DNA of 64,000 nt, taken from assembly GCF_001667035.1 (NCBI RefSeq), contig NZ_LZIR01000123.1:106898-170897 (forward strand), written 5' to 3'. Below are positions 25,712 to 36,000 of this stretch, one piece after another. The DNA is from Mycobacterium sp. 852002-51057_SCH5723018 (lineage in GTDB: Bacteria; Actinomycetota; Actinomycetes; Mycobacteriales; Mycobacteriaceae). Position 1 is the stretch's first letter, and each line of letters opens with the position of its first letter. A program made the position numbers and the translations under genes. The notes below the pieces were generated by a model. It was not told the origin of the DNA. It saw only the letters and a program-made list of their open reading frames with translations, and did no database searches.

Positions 25712-28700
25712 CGCCAGTCGACCCTTAGCTTCTTGCCCTCGACTGGACGGCTGAGTTCCTGTGTCAGATCCTTGAGGAGGGTCTCGAGCTGCGACACACC
25801 CTCAACTTCGACTGTGTGCTCCTGGCTTGCGCGGGTTTCAGCTTCGCGTCTTGCCTCCTCTTGCCTACGGCGGAACTTCTCCTCCTGTTCGCGCAACAGA
25901 CGTTCGCGTTCGGCGGCCTCCTGCTCGCGCCGCTTGAGTTCCTCTTCCTGCTGGCGTCGACGTTGGTCCTCTTGCTCACGACGCGCCCGTTCCTGCTCGG
26001 CCGCGGAATCGTGGTCGGACCGCGCGTCCTTGCGACGCTGCTCGACGAGAATGTGAGTGACCTCGTGAGCTGCTGCGGTAAGCGCGGGAGCCAGGTCGAC
26101 GTGCAACTGGTCGGCCTCGGCGGCGCTCCGCAATACGGCAAGTACGTTAACGGCCCGCTCACCTGCCAAGCTGGGAAGCTGATCGAGGAGCTGCCAATTA
26201 GCACCTTGAAGGGCCGCCGCAACGTCTGCTGCGGAGGTGAGTGACCGAGCAAGGGGTTGCAGTTCATTAGGAAGGTCGAAATCGGCAATCACCCGAATCC
26301 GATCGACGTGGTCGGCATCGCGCAGTGCCTCGACAAGGTCCCGAGCGCGGCGAGCGGTAGCAAGGCGAGGACTCACGTCTCCCAATCCGAGCACACCGTT
26401 GTGCGCTTCAAGTTCACTAACGAGGTCAGCCGCACCGCGATCGAGCTGACGCACCTTTGCTACCAATTCGTCCCCGAGTCGCTGCACGGCGCCGCTGGAG
26501 AGGTGGTACTCGTTGGCGCCAATGCCGAGGATCGCTTTGACACGAGTAAGGGCTTTGGTCCAGTCCTCTTGGTTAGGAAGGACTGGCTCCCGGAGGGTGA
26601 TGTCATTGGCCAACCCTCCGATTCCTGGCGACCCTACTGGCGAACCGTGGCGGAGTAGTTGCCTATCGGTAAGCGCCACCCACGCCAGAATCAACAGATC
26701 TTGGGCATCGGCAGTCATGCCGGTCGGCGCCAGCGCGGCTCGCAACGAGCCGACAGTCCGATCACCGACGGCGAGGGCCCTCGTGAAGTCGTCATGCCAC
26801 GCGAAGCGCACCGTATCCAAAACATAGGTCACTTCGCTCAGTGCGCCGAGCCCGTAGGCATCGACCACCCTCCGTACCTTGCTCGCAGTGGTCCTCTCGA
26901 CCGTGTCGATGCGGCCGCCCTTGGCCATCGCCTGACGAGCCAGGTCGAGTACGGCGGTGAACTCGGCCCTGCGGACTTCGTCAGTACCTCGATCGACATC
27001 GGGATGCGTCGGAAAACGGGCATCGAGGCCGCCGTCGAGGACGGCCCTGGCAGCATCGACGAAGGACGGGGAAGATGGCTTTTGAGGGTCGTAGTCGGGC
27101 GCAAGGGTGACGAACGTGTTGCCTTCCGGCACCCGCTCGCCGAGATGGTCGTCAGTCGCCGCGTCAATGCCATAAGACTGGCGCAATGCGAGCACGATCT
27201 GGTCGCGTAGCGAGTCTCGTTGGTTGGCGAGCTGCCTGCGGGCGGGCTCTCGGTCGTTGACGGGCAGGGAGGTCGAGTATTGGTCGAATCGTGCCCCAGT
27301 GAGTAGATAGTCGAGAATGACGAGCTTGCCGATGTCGTCCATACGCGAGGCGGTCAAGAAGTGGGGCAGCCAGGCAATGGTGTCGCTCTCGAGGCCATCC
27401 TGCTTGAGTTGCACCAGGCGAAGCAGGTCGTCAGACGGCGGGTTGCCGGCGTCATCGAACGGGAAGTCAACGACCAGCTTCCACCGGCCACCAGTTGCTA
27501 TGAGTGCAGCATCAGGGAGCGCCCGCGCGTCACGGACGTTGCCGAAAACGACATCGACTGCACGCTTTTGACCGCGCCACACATGGGTGAGCGAATACTC
27601 GCTACCCAGCGCGCCGGTGAGTGACGCACCGATCTGCTCAGCAAGGAGCCTGCGGAGTAAGCCGCGCCGGTTCTCGTGGGTGTCCTCGTTCTGAACGTGG
27701 ACGAGGACCGAGTCATAGTCGACACCGGACAGTTGCAGAGTGATGACCGGGTCACCCGTCTGGGGCCCGATGGTGATCTCACCGAACTCCGCCGACCAGT
27801 CGCGCGCAAGAGCGACCACTTGGATCGCTTCTTGGCCGGGGATCATCGAAACCACCGTGCCAAAGTTGAGTGCCGCCAACTTCGAGGCTGTGAGGTCCTT
27901 TAACGAGGTTGCACCGGGGGCGATGGCCGCGACAAGCAGCGTCTTGGCCAGCCGGTCATCGCGGCGGGAGCCATGGTCGCGCGCGAGCCCCTTCGCCTCA
28001 TCCTCGGTAAGGCTGTGCCTGTTCAAGAGGTACGGGCGCATCTTGCGGGTGTAGAAGGTGCGCGCCGCACGGAAGAGGTTCTTCATATCGTCGGTAAGCG
28101 GCTCGGCGTCGCCAAGCACAACCACGTCGAAGAGGTCGCCGACGGGGATGACGTCACCGACGGTCAACTCATCCCGGCCTCGGGACAGCAGCTCGCTCAT
28201 GATTTTCAGTGCCGTGCGTTCGCGCTGCATGATCGACGAGAGAGCGACCATTGCATCCACCAGCGCGGGCGAGAACGGATAGACCTGCTCGAAATCGACT
28301 GCGGCGGAGCCGGCTTCATCGGTGAGCAGGTGCTTGAAGGCTATTGGGTTCGCCCGCACCCGAGCCACAGCTGCAGCGAGTGCATCACGCCCTGCTTCGC
28401 TCGTCGGCTCCAGCAGTCGCTTATGGACGATTTGGGGAAGGTTTGCAGCAGCAAGAGTGATCTTCTCGAACCGGCCCTCCCACCACTGAAAGGAGTCGTC
28501 CAGTGCGACCTGTTCGGCACCAACTGCACCTCCGCCAAGAAAGTCCTTGAGGTTTCGCTGACGAGCGACGAAGGACACCAACGGAATCGGAAGTGCGCCG
28601 ATGCCTGTCTCCACGAGCTTGGCGACTTTCGAGGTTTCGGTCTGGATGAAGGCGGTGTCGCGCAAGTGGTTGGCCAGCCAGAGCACTAGTTCGTCGAGGA

Positions 28701-29484
28701 AGAGTACGACCCCGTCGTAACCGAGCCTCTTGGCATGCTCGGTCATGGCCTGAAGGCCATCGGTCATGTCCAGCCAGGTGCCGGTGTTCTCGAAGGCCGT
28801 GAAGTAGGTGCGAACGAGATCGGCGACCACACGCTGGCGGCCCGCGTCTCCTGCTGGCTTGGCGCGCGCTGCGTCATACAACTCGGGGGTGAGCGTGGTA
28901 GCGAATGTGCCCCAGCCCGACGAACCCGAGCCGCTTGCCTCGAACTTGGCGAAGAATTGCTCATCGCCGAGTTGCGATCGCAACTGGTCGGCGTTTTCGA
29001 ACAGCGAGTCCGAGCGATGCAGGACCGGAGCGGGTGCTTGGGGGTGCCGCTTCTTAATGGTGGCCAGATAACCACCGAAGAGTGCTGACTCGAAGGAGTC
29101 CGCCCCGATGAGGTGGTAGTCGATCGCGAGCAGCTTGCGCTCGAGCAGTGCCTCGTGCTTGGCGATTTGAGCCTGGAGTCCGGGGAGCGACTTGGCCTGT
29201 GGGTTGCCGGAAAGCAGCAGGTGCATGACGGCCATGTAGTGCGACTTACCGGAACCGAAGGAGCCGTGGATGAAAGCGCCCTTCGAGGATCCACTCGACA
29301 GCGTCGCCTCGACCAGGGTCAGGCCCTTCTCGAACGATTCGGCGATCGACTCGGTGACTACGTAGTCGGACAGCGTTTGGGTCGCGGCTTCCTGCGCGCG
29401 GTGGATCTGGAGAACGAAGTCGTCGTCATGAACGGCAAGCGGGATGTCGATTGCGTCGCGCAATGGCAAAGACAGGTCGGTCAT
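25702..29484 (-). CDS. pglY: PglY, large P-loop ATPase of type 2 BREX
   Basis: 1260 residues from MTDLSLPLRDAIDIPLAVHD. This start gives an ATGA overlap with pglX; a longer form from an upstream in-frame start is less likely. Walker A is GSFGSGKS (74-81) and Walker B VVLFLDELVLWL. The last ~150 residues contain a long Glu/Arg/Gln-rich coiled coil (repeats like RREQEDQRRRQQEEELKRRE) before a short globular end. PglY is the type 2 counterpart of BrxC and probably remodels the complex on DNA. Confidence 0.88.
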   Translation of the reverse strand: MTDLSLPLRDAIDIPLAVHDDDFVLQIHRAQEAATQTLSDYVVTESIAESFEKGLTLVEATLSSGSSKGAFIHGSFGSGKSHYMAVMHLLLSGNPQAKSLPGLQAQIAKHEALLERKLLAIDYHLIGADSFESALFGGYLATIKKRHPQAPAPVLHRSDSLFENADQLRSQLGDEQFFAKFEASGSGSSGWGTFATTLTPELYDAARAKPAGDAGRQRVVADLVRTYFTAFENTGTWLDMTDGLQAMTEHAKRLGYDGVVLFLDELVLWLANHLRDTAFIQTETSKVAKLVETGIGALPIPLVSFVARQRNLKDFLGGGAVGAEQVALDDSFQWWEGRFEKITLAAANLPQIVHKRLLEPTSEAGRDALAAAVARVRANPIAFKHLLTDEAGSAAVDFEQVYPFSPALVDAMVALSSIMQRERTALKIMSELLSRGRDELTVGDVIPVGDLFDVVVLGDAEPLTDDMKNLFRAARTFYTRKMRPYLLNRHSLTEDEAKGLARDHGSRRDDRLAKTLLVAAIAPGATSLKDLTASKLAALNFGTVVSMIPGQEAIQVVALARDWSAEFGEITIGPQTGDPVITLQLSGVDYDSVLVHVQNEDTHENRRGLLRRLLAEQIGASLTGALGSEYSLTHVWRGQKRAVDVVFGNVRDARALPDAALIATGGRWKLVVDFPFDDAGNPPSDDLLRLVQLKQDGLESDTIAWLPHFLTASRMDDIGKLVILDYLLTGARFDQYSTSLPVNDREPARRQLANQRDSLRDQIVLALRQSYGIDAATDDHLGERVPEGNTFVTLAPDYDPQKPSSPSFVDAARAVLDGGLDARFPTHPDVDRGTDEVRRAEFTAVLDLARQAMAKGGRIDTVERTTASKVRRVVDAYGLGALSEVTYVLDTVRFAWHDDFTRALAVGDRTVGSLRAALAPTGMTADAQDLLILAWVALTDRQLLRHGSPVGSPGIGGLANDITLREPVLPNQEDWTKALTRVKAILGIGANEYHLSSGAVQRLGDELVAKVRQLDRGAADLVSELEAHNGVLGLGDVSPRLATARRARDLVEALRDADHVDRIRVIADFDLPNELQPLARSLTSAADVAAALQGANWQLLDQLPSLAGERAVNVLAVLRSAAEADQLHVDLAPALTAAAHEVTHILVEQRRKDARSDHDSAAEQERARREQEDQRRRQQEEELKRREQEAAERERLLREQEEKFRRRQEEARREAETRASQEHTVEVEGVSQLETLLKDLTQELSRPVEGKKLRVDWRWL

Positions 29485-32400
29485 CGCGACGCCCTCCGTC
29501 CACGCGTAACGGCCAGCGGCATCCACGCCGTCACCTGATCGCGCGTCTTCTCCATACGGGCAAGGTACTGGTCAACAACACCTGTGATGACCGACGCTGG
29601 GCTAGCGCCGAATTGAGGCTCGATCTCCGAATGCCACTGCGCCAGCCAGGGCTCCAACTCCACCAACCCAGCGACCAGTGGTACCAGGGCGGCATCGTCG
29701 GCACCAAGCGCCTGCTGGACAGGAATCTCACGGGCAAGAGCCAGTGCCTGATCGCGGTGAGACCAACCGGCCCAGCCGAGCACCGGTGTCGGGTCGCCTT
29801 CGCGTGTCACACCGGGATACGCGATAAAGCGTTCCTTGAGGACGTCGAGCTTACCCCTGGCCCTCCAGTACGTAGCCTTCGCGAAATCGCCTTGGCCGTA
29901 CTTGGGCGGCACGGGAATAGTGACCTTTTCTCCAGCGTCTTCACGCCGTTGCAATGCCCAAACCTCCTGCCACGCACGGTATTTCTCAACGCCTGCGGGT
30001 TTGTAGCGGTAGGCGGCCAGGAATGGCACCGCCTCGTCTGGAACCAGACCTCCAACCACCGCACCAAGATCCGGCTCATGGGTGCGGGTGAGCGCACGAG
30101 CGAGTTCCTTCAGCACCGGATCTGCGCGAAGCAGGTCAGCGAGTTCGGCCACCGACCTAGTGGTCGGCCCCTGCGGGTCCTGCCACAGCGTTGGGTCCTC
30201 CAGCCGATCGAGGATTGCAGCTTGCAGAGCCTCTGTGCGCTGTGTGTCCCAACCGGTGGTGGCCCAGCGGCGCTTGAACTCCGGCTTCTCCAACAGTCGA
30301 AGGGCTCGGTCGGAGTTCATGAGGTCAAGCCGACGTTGAACAAGAGCCCTGTAGTCGTCCGGCCACGAGGCGGGCAATTCAGTAATGGGAGTCGAGCCGT
30401 GACGCTCGAACCACGCCGTCTCCTCATTGCCTTCTTCGACACGACGAGCGAGTCCAATCTCAAACGCCCTTTGCCCCAGCACAATTTCGTTGATAGCGGA
30501 GCCGAAGTACGTTAGGTCAGCGTCGATCAGGCCGTAAAGCTGGTAGACCTCCCAATCCAACTCCTCCTGCTCGAAAATCATCCGTGCCTGCAACCGTCGC
30601 CACTCGGCCTCGGCCGAGAGGAGCACTTCACGAAGGTTCCCTGTCGGCGCGGCCGACCAAGTCGCCAGGACGGACGCTGGTGAGATGGAGCCGAGTTCTT
30701 GAGCCAGCGAGTCGAGGATGCGCGGGCGGTCTACAAGCAGCTTTGAAGGGAGCGGAACGCGCCCAATGTTCGTGCTGTTGAAGGCGTACGTTCGAAGCCA
30801 AGCGGTGTCCGCGTCACCGCCCTTTTTCTGAGCAACCTGCTTCAGCCAGAAGCACACCGTAGAGGAGTTCAGCACACACAGCATTTCAAGGTGTTGATCC
30901 GCATCAGCGCCGTCAGAGAGCTTGATGACAGGAGCCGTCCTGTTGAAAACTTTCTGACCACGGTCGAGCACAAAGTGGTTGTGTGTAGCTATCTCGGCGA
31001 AAGCAATGGAGAGCGGAATACGGAGCTTCGATGACGTCAACCGACCGAACTCGGACCACTTCAGGCCTTCCTGAACCTTGGTCCGACCTCCGAACATGAG
31101 GTTGTTAGACAGGTTGGTTCGATATGGCCACATCAATCGGTACAGGTTCGGCGAACGTTCGACATCGAGACCATTGAATTCGTCGTCGTATGGGAAGAGC
31201 ACGACATCATCTCCGGCGTACGCCCAGTCACGGAGTTGGTCGCCCAGGACCACAGGCCGCGAGAGCGTCACTCCAAATCGCGAAAGAGCCCGGCTCGGGC
31301 GGACATAGACGTCGTCTTCGAGCGTGAAGCTCGTGATTCCCACCGAATCGCTGACCGCACCGAGTGTCGTTGCGGCGGCATCTCCAATGGCTTCCTTCAG
31401 GTTGGATGCACCGCCGCCGCTGAGGGACCACGGGTGCCTGGTGAGCATCTCGCGATCGAGGTCTACAACGGTGACGTAGACGCCGTCGTACCCTGGTTCC
31501 TCAAAGTGCTCGCTGAGCTCAGTCCATACCGGACCCTTCGCCGGGTTATCGAGCTTCCCCGCATCGTCCCGTTTCCCAAGGACTGCTCGCACAGACTCAG
31601 AAACCGGCCTGCGACGACGGCCAAACAGGATCACGGTCGGAGTGCCGTCAAAGTTGTGTCCCGGCATCCAGGCACCAGAACTGTCGATGACAGCGGTGAG
31701 GTCAACCGGGTTGCCGATGTCGTGGCCAGCGAAGAGATGCTCGATGAGCTTCTTGCCGAACTCGCGCTTCATAAATGAGTTGGAGGTGATCTGTCCGACG
31801 TAGCCGGCTCCTTGGCCTTGTTCGCCTCGGACCGCGAGCCGGAACAGGAGTTCCATGAACGGCGCTGACAGCGCGTACTTGCCGGCAGCGGATACATACG
31901 CGAGCCGGTAGAGCGCGTTGAGGGCTTTGTCCTTCGGCGTGATGTACGGCGGGTTTCCAACGACGACGTGGTACTGACCTGGCTGGAGGATGCCGAAGTA
32001 TTCGTTGATGTCCTCGGTGTCGTACCTGAACCCAGCCGGGGCTTCGTCGCCATCGAAGTTGAAGGTCTGATCTAGGCCACCTCGGACGCCAAGAAGCGAG
32101 TCACCGATGGCGAGGCGGAACCCCATCGCAGGCACTCCGACGAGCGAGTGCTCTCCGGAAGCCTTGAGGCCCGCGACAGTGAGACGGAACCGCGCGATCC
32201 CAACCGCGAACGGGTTGATGTCGACACCGTGGATCGACGCCATCGCGCGGCGTACCCGCTCCTTGGCGTCGAGCCCGGGACCGGATTCGACCCATGCTTG
32301 GTTGAGTCGTTCAAACGCGCCGAGCAGGAAGTGGCCGGACCCGCAGGACGGGTCGATCAACTTGAGTCCGTCGAGTCCGAACTCCGCGATCGCCGGGGTG

Positions 32401-33080
32401 AGTGTCTGGTCGAGGATGAACTCCTCCACAAACACCGGCGTCTGCAACAGCGCGTAGGTCTTCTTCGCGTGCTCGGAGAGGTCTTGGTAGAGGTCGCCGA
32501 GGAACCGGGTCTCCAGGTTGGAGTTGGTGAAGTCATGGACGAGTGTGCCGTCGTCATTGGTGCGACGCCAGAAAGCGATCAGCGCGGTCGCTGTCTCCGG
32601 ACTGATCTCGGCCGTCCACACCCGGTTGTGCTTGGGGTCGACCAGGGCCGCACCGGCAGGCTGCGCAGCAAGCACGGCGAAACCTTGCTGGAGCCAGTGG
32701 CGACGATTGTGCGTGGGGTTGTCGCGGAAGTAGGCGGTGAGGTTCTCCTCAACGCGTTGCACTCGGTCACCCGGACCGGCGATCCAGCCGACAGCAGTCG
32801 GCAGACCGTCGATCTTGGCTCCTGAGAGGAGATCGTTGTCCTCACAAAACCGCAGGAAGGTCGTGGAGACAATCCACGCGACAGCAGCCTGGTCAACCTC
32901 GTTGTCGCGCCAGTCCACCCAAGACCAGCCAGTGCGCTCCCGGCGGAACGCTTCGGCGTACTCATCCTTCAAACGCGCGCCCCACGAGTTCGTCGAATCC
33001 TCCGCGCGCCGTTTCAGGTCAGCTTGCAGCAGCCCGAGCTGGCCCTTGAGATCGGCGAGGAGGGCAGACGAGTTGATCAC
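29481..33080 (-). CDS. pglX: PglX, adenine-specific DNA methyltransferase of type 2 BREX
   Basis: 1199 residues starting at GTG, which overlaps the pglW stop (GTGA). The SAM-binding motif is IDPSCGSGHF (242-251) and the catalytic motif GNPPYI (375-380), the NPPY form of N6-adenine methyltransferases. The long C-terminal half should hold the target-recognition domain. In Pgl systems this enzyme modifies host DNA and is toxic if unbalanced. No frameshift or homopolymer tract typical of phase variation was noticed in its frame. Confidence 0.92.
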   Translation of the reverse strand: MINSSALLADLKGQLGLLQADLKRRAEDSTNSWGARLKDEYAEAFRRERTGWSWVDWRDNEVDQAAVAWIVSTTFLRFCEDNDLLSGAKIDGLPTAVGWIAGPGDRVQRVEENLTAYFRDNPTHNRRHWLQQGFAVLAAQPAGAALVDPKHNRVWTAEISPETATALIAFWRRTNDDGTLVHDFTNSNLETRFLGDLYQDLSEHAKKTYALLQTPVFVEEFILDQTLTPAIAEFGLDGLKLIDPSCGSGHFLLGAFERLNQAWVESGPGLDAKERVRRAMASIHGVDINPFAVGIARFRLTVAGLKASGEHSLVGVPAMGFRLAIGDSLLGVRGGLDQTFNFDGDEAPAGFRYDTEDINEYFGILQPGQYHVVVGNPPYITPKDKALNALYRLAYVSAAGKYALSAPFMELLFRLAVRGEQGQGAGYVGQITSNSFMKREFGKKLIEHLFAGHDIGNPVDLTAVIDSSGAWMPGHNFDGTPTVILFGRRRRPVSESVRAVLGKRDDAGKLDNPAKGPVWTELSEHFEEPGYDGVYVTVVDLDREMLTRHPWSLSGGGASNLKEAIGDAAATTLGAVSDSVGITSFTLEDDVYVRPSRALSRFGVTLSRPVVLGDQLRDWAYAGDDVVLFPYDDEFNGLDVERSPNLYRLMWPYRTNLSNNLMFGGRTKVQEGLKWSEFGRLTSSKLRIPLSIAFAEIATHNHFVLDRGQKVFNRTAPVIKLSDGADADQHLEMLCVLNSSTVCFWLKQVAQKKGGDADTAWLRTYAFNSTNIGRVPLPSKLLVDRPRILDSLAQELGSISPASVLATWSAAPTGNLREVLLSAEAEWRRLQARMIFEQEELDWEVYQLYGLIDADLTYFGSAINEIVLGQRAFEIGLARRVEEGNEETAWFERHGSTPITELPASWPDDYRALVQRRLDLMNSDRALRLLEKPEFKRRWATTGWDTQRTEALQAAILDRLEDPTLWQDPQGPTTRSVAELADLLRADPVLKELARALTRTHEPDLGAVVGGLVPDEAVPFLAAYRYKPAGVEKYRAWQEVWALQRREDAGEKVTIPVPPKYGQGDFAKATYWRARGKLDVLKERFIAYPGVTREGDPTPVLGWAGWSHRDQALALAREIPVQQALGADDAALVPLVAGLVELEPWLAQWHSEIEPQFGASPASVITGVVDQYLARMEKTRDQVTAWMPLAVTRGRRASR

Positions 33081-36000
33081 TTTCGGGCTCCTGGGGTACT
33101 GCTAGTGATTGCGGGGTCGGTGAGGAGCGAGAGATCGGCGGGCAGCTCTACCCAGCCGCTCGGACCGAGCGGGACAGGCTTTCCTTCCAGCAGCGGAACC
33201 GCCTGGCTACCCTGCTTGGCAACAAGCAGCCACCGGGCTGCGGGGCGCGGCGTGCCGACATCGAGAAGGGGAGAGAGAAGCCCTGCCATGCCGTATCGGA
33301 CGAGGGGGCCCGCATTCAGGATGAGCAACGGGGTGTTACGCGCGAGCCTTTCCTCCCAGGCCGGTGTAACGGCTTGCTGGACAAGGCCTACGAGTCTCGA
33401 CCAGTCTCCGCTGTCCTTCTGGTCGGCATCCACGCCGAGGACGAACTCCCAACTTGCTCCCCCCCGGATGGCGAGCGCCCGCGTCACGTTCACGACCAGT
33501 GACGCCACATCGAGCACTTCGACGCCGTAATGCTTCGGCAGTTCATGTGCCGCCTTCACGTATCGCTTCGGTGGTGTGGTCAGGGTGAGGGCGCCGTTCC
33601 GCGACAGCGACTCTTTCAGTTTCGTCGCCACCTCGGCGACAGCGACGGGCGCAAAGACTGTGAGGCCCGAGGCGGTACGTGTGCTCGAGCGCGCCTCGGA
33701 AGCCAACTCGTAGACGCCGTTGTGGTTCACCACCCCGGGCAGAACCGCACAGACGAGGGCGTCGAGCCGATGCGACGCGGCCGGGAGCTCGACCTGCGGG
33801 AAACGCGCAGCCACACTACGGCGAACATTGGACTCGCTGATCCGCCGACCAGGCTTGCCACGCAGTGCACGCTCCACCGCCTGCTGTGGGTCGAGGTCGA
33901 CTGGGTACAGCTCGTCGAATCCCGAGACAGCCGCCTTCGTCGAGACCGATGCGGCTAACGTCAGGAGTTGACGCCCGGTGAGGCCGATGAGCGGAGACGC
34001 GCCTGCCTCATTCACGATGTCGGTAAGGGCAGCAACTGCGGTTGCGAACGGCACGATTCCGGTCGCAACGAGTTCGTCGGCGCGGCGTCCCAACTCGATA
34101 GCCGTTTCCGTCAGGATGTCGGCTGGCGGGAACTCTTGTCCCGACTCATCGGGGTCCGCCATCTCCCGCAGCCCGATGACATCGGCGCGCTTTCCGATGC
34201 CTCGCCGCAGCTCCAACACTGGCTCGGGCATGCGAGCATCCAGCTCGTAGACCGAGCGCAGCAGACCTGCGCCTTGCCGAAGCCGCTCGTCCCCGTCCAG
34301 CAGAGAACCGCGCTGGGCAACCAATGCGTTCGCGAGGGACGTCACGGCCATCACTCGACCGTTGCGGGCAAGGAGTGTGACTGCTTCAGCAAGCACGCTG
34401 TCGATGGCAGGGACGGCCTTCTTACCCCACGTCCTGACTGCTTGGTCTACGGCGTGCGTGACGCGGTCGCGGGTAATTCCGAGCGATTGCGCCGTGTCTC
34501 CCGTGGACGGCCATTCGCCCGGGCTCACTTCGCCCGTCAGACCGAGAAGACGCTCGATCACCGTCTGCTCCGCACCCTTAAGCTCGTCCAAGAGGACGGA
34601 GACAAGTCGCTCGGTGCCCATCGGTTGATCTGTGGCAACTTCCTCCCCACCGCTGAGTCTTGCTCGCCAGCCTCGAATTCTTGCCTGAATCTCTTTGCGG
34701 TACGTCTCGCCAAGGCCGCGAATCGAATTGATTCGAGTTGGGTGAACGCCCAGCAATTGACCAACGGTCGCCACGTCGAGACGTGACACGGCGGACAGCG
34801 CCCGTGCTGAGAGGCCCGCGCGCTCCAGCGGAGTGTCCAGCGTTGCAGCGTCAGCGAGGCTATCGCTTCCGCCCGTCGCGTCTTCGTCCGTATCGAGAGA
34901 GGCGAAGACTCCCTGCCAGGCCACCGCCAGCTCGTCGGCGCTGCTGAATCTCGCTGGTGCATGGGGGTTCAGAGCGCGTTGGAAGAATGCCGTCAGTTGA
35001 GTCGCCACGGCCGGCTCGAAGCTTGTGGGCTCGATAATCGGCGCGTCACTCGCGTCGGCGGGGCGTCCCGCGCCCTCGCCCCACCACGGAAGCTGACCGG
35101 TTGCCATCTCGAAGAGCGTGGTCGAGACAGCCCACAACTCGGCCGCGCGATCGTACTTTTGGCGTCGACCGCGACCGAGGTAGGGGTCGAGATAGCTCGG
35201 CGTTCCGGAGGCCGTGTTGTCGACGCTCTCGCTTGCCAGCGAGAAGTCGAACAGGACCAGCGATGGCTTTCGCGTTCCCGGATCTGGCGTGATGCCAAGG
35301 TTGGCCGGTTTGATGTCGCGGTGGAAGACGCCCTGGGACTCCAGGTAGATCATGGCTTCCAGTAACTGGCTGCCGTACTGCTCGAGCTGCCCGACGGTCG
35401 CTCGGCCCTCCTTGGAGAGGCGTGTGGCGAGCGTTTCCTTGCCAGCGTCGCTGAGCAGCAAGGCGCGCCGACCGTCCACGTCGAGCGGGCCCGCCACGAG
35501 CCGCACCACCCGGCGGTGGTCGAGCGCTCTCAGCACGTCGGCTTCGAGCGAGAGCCTGCGCCCTGCGGCCTCAGTCCGAGCGATCTTGAGAACAAGCTCG
35601 CGGCCGGGGTCTTCCGAATCGGTGTCGTGGACTGCGAGTGCGACACCGCTGGAACCTTCTCCAAGACGACTAGTGACGATGAAGCGATCGGCGACGATGT
35701 CGTCCTTCTGCGCGTCGACAGGGTCGTCCACCGGTGTCGGCTCCTCGACTTGGCCGCCTCGACGAAGGTCGTCGCTCGCGAGTCGAAGGAGATCAAGCAC
35801 CTCTTCAATGGTCGACAGCCGCTCCGACTCGACGGAGCGAGTTGCCATCGCGATGACGTCAGCCACGCTGTCGGGCATGCCTGGTGACGCGGCGCGCGGA
35901 TCGAGCGCGCCTGCCTCAGATAGCCGCTGCTCCAACTCGACAAAGGTCTCGGCAGGAGGCTTCCCCGTCAAGATGAGATACGCCAGAGCGCCAAACCCAT

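Noticed and set aside
29481..33080. Phase-variable tract in pglX
   Set aside because: No homopolymer or short tandem repeat long enough to slip was noticed within the frame.
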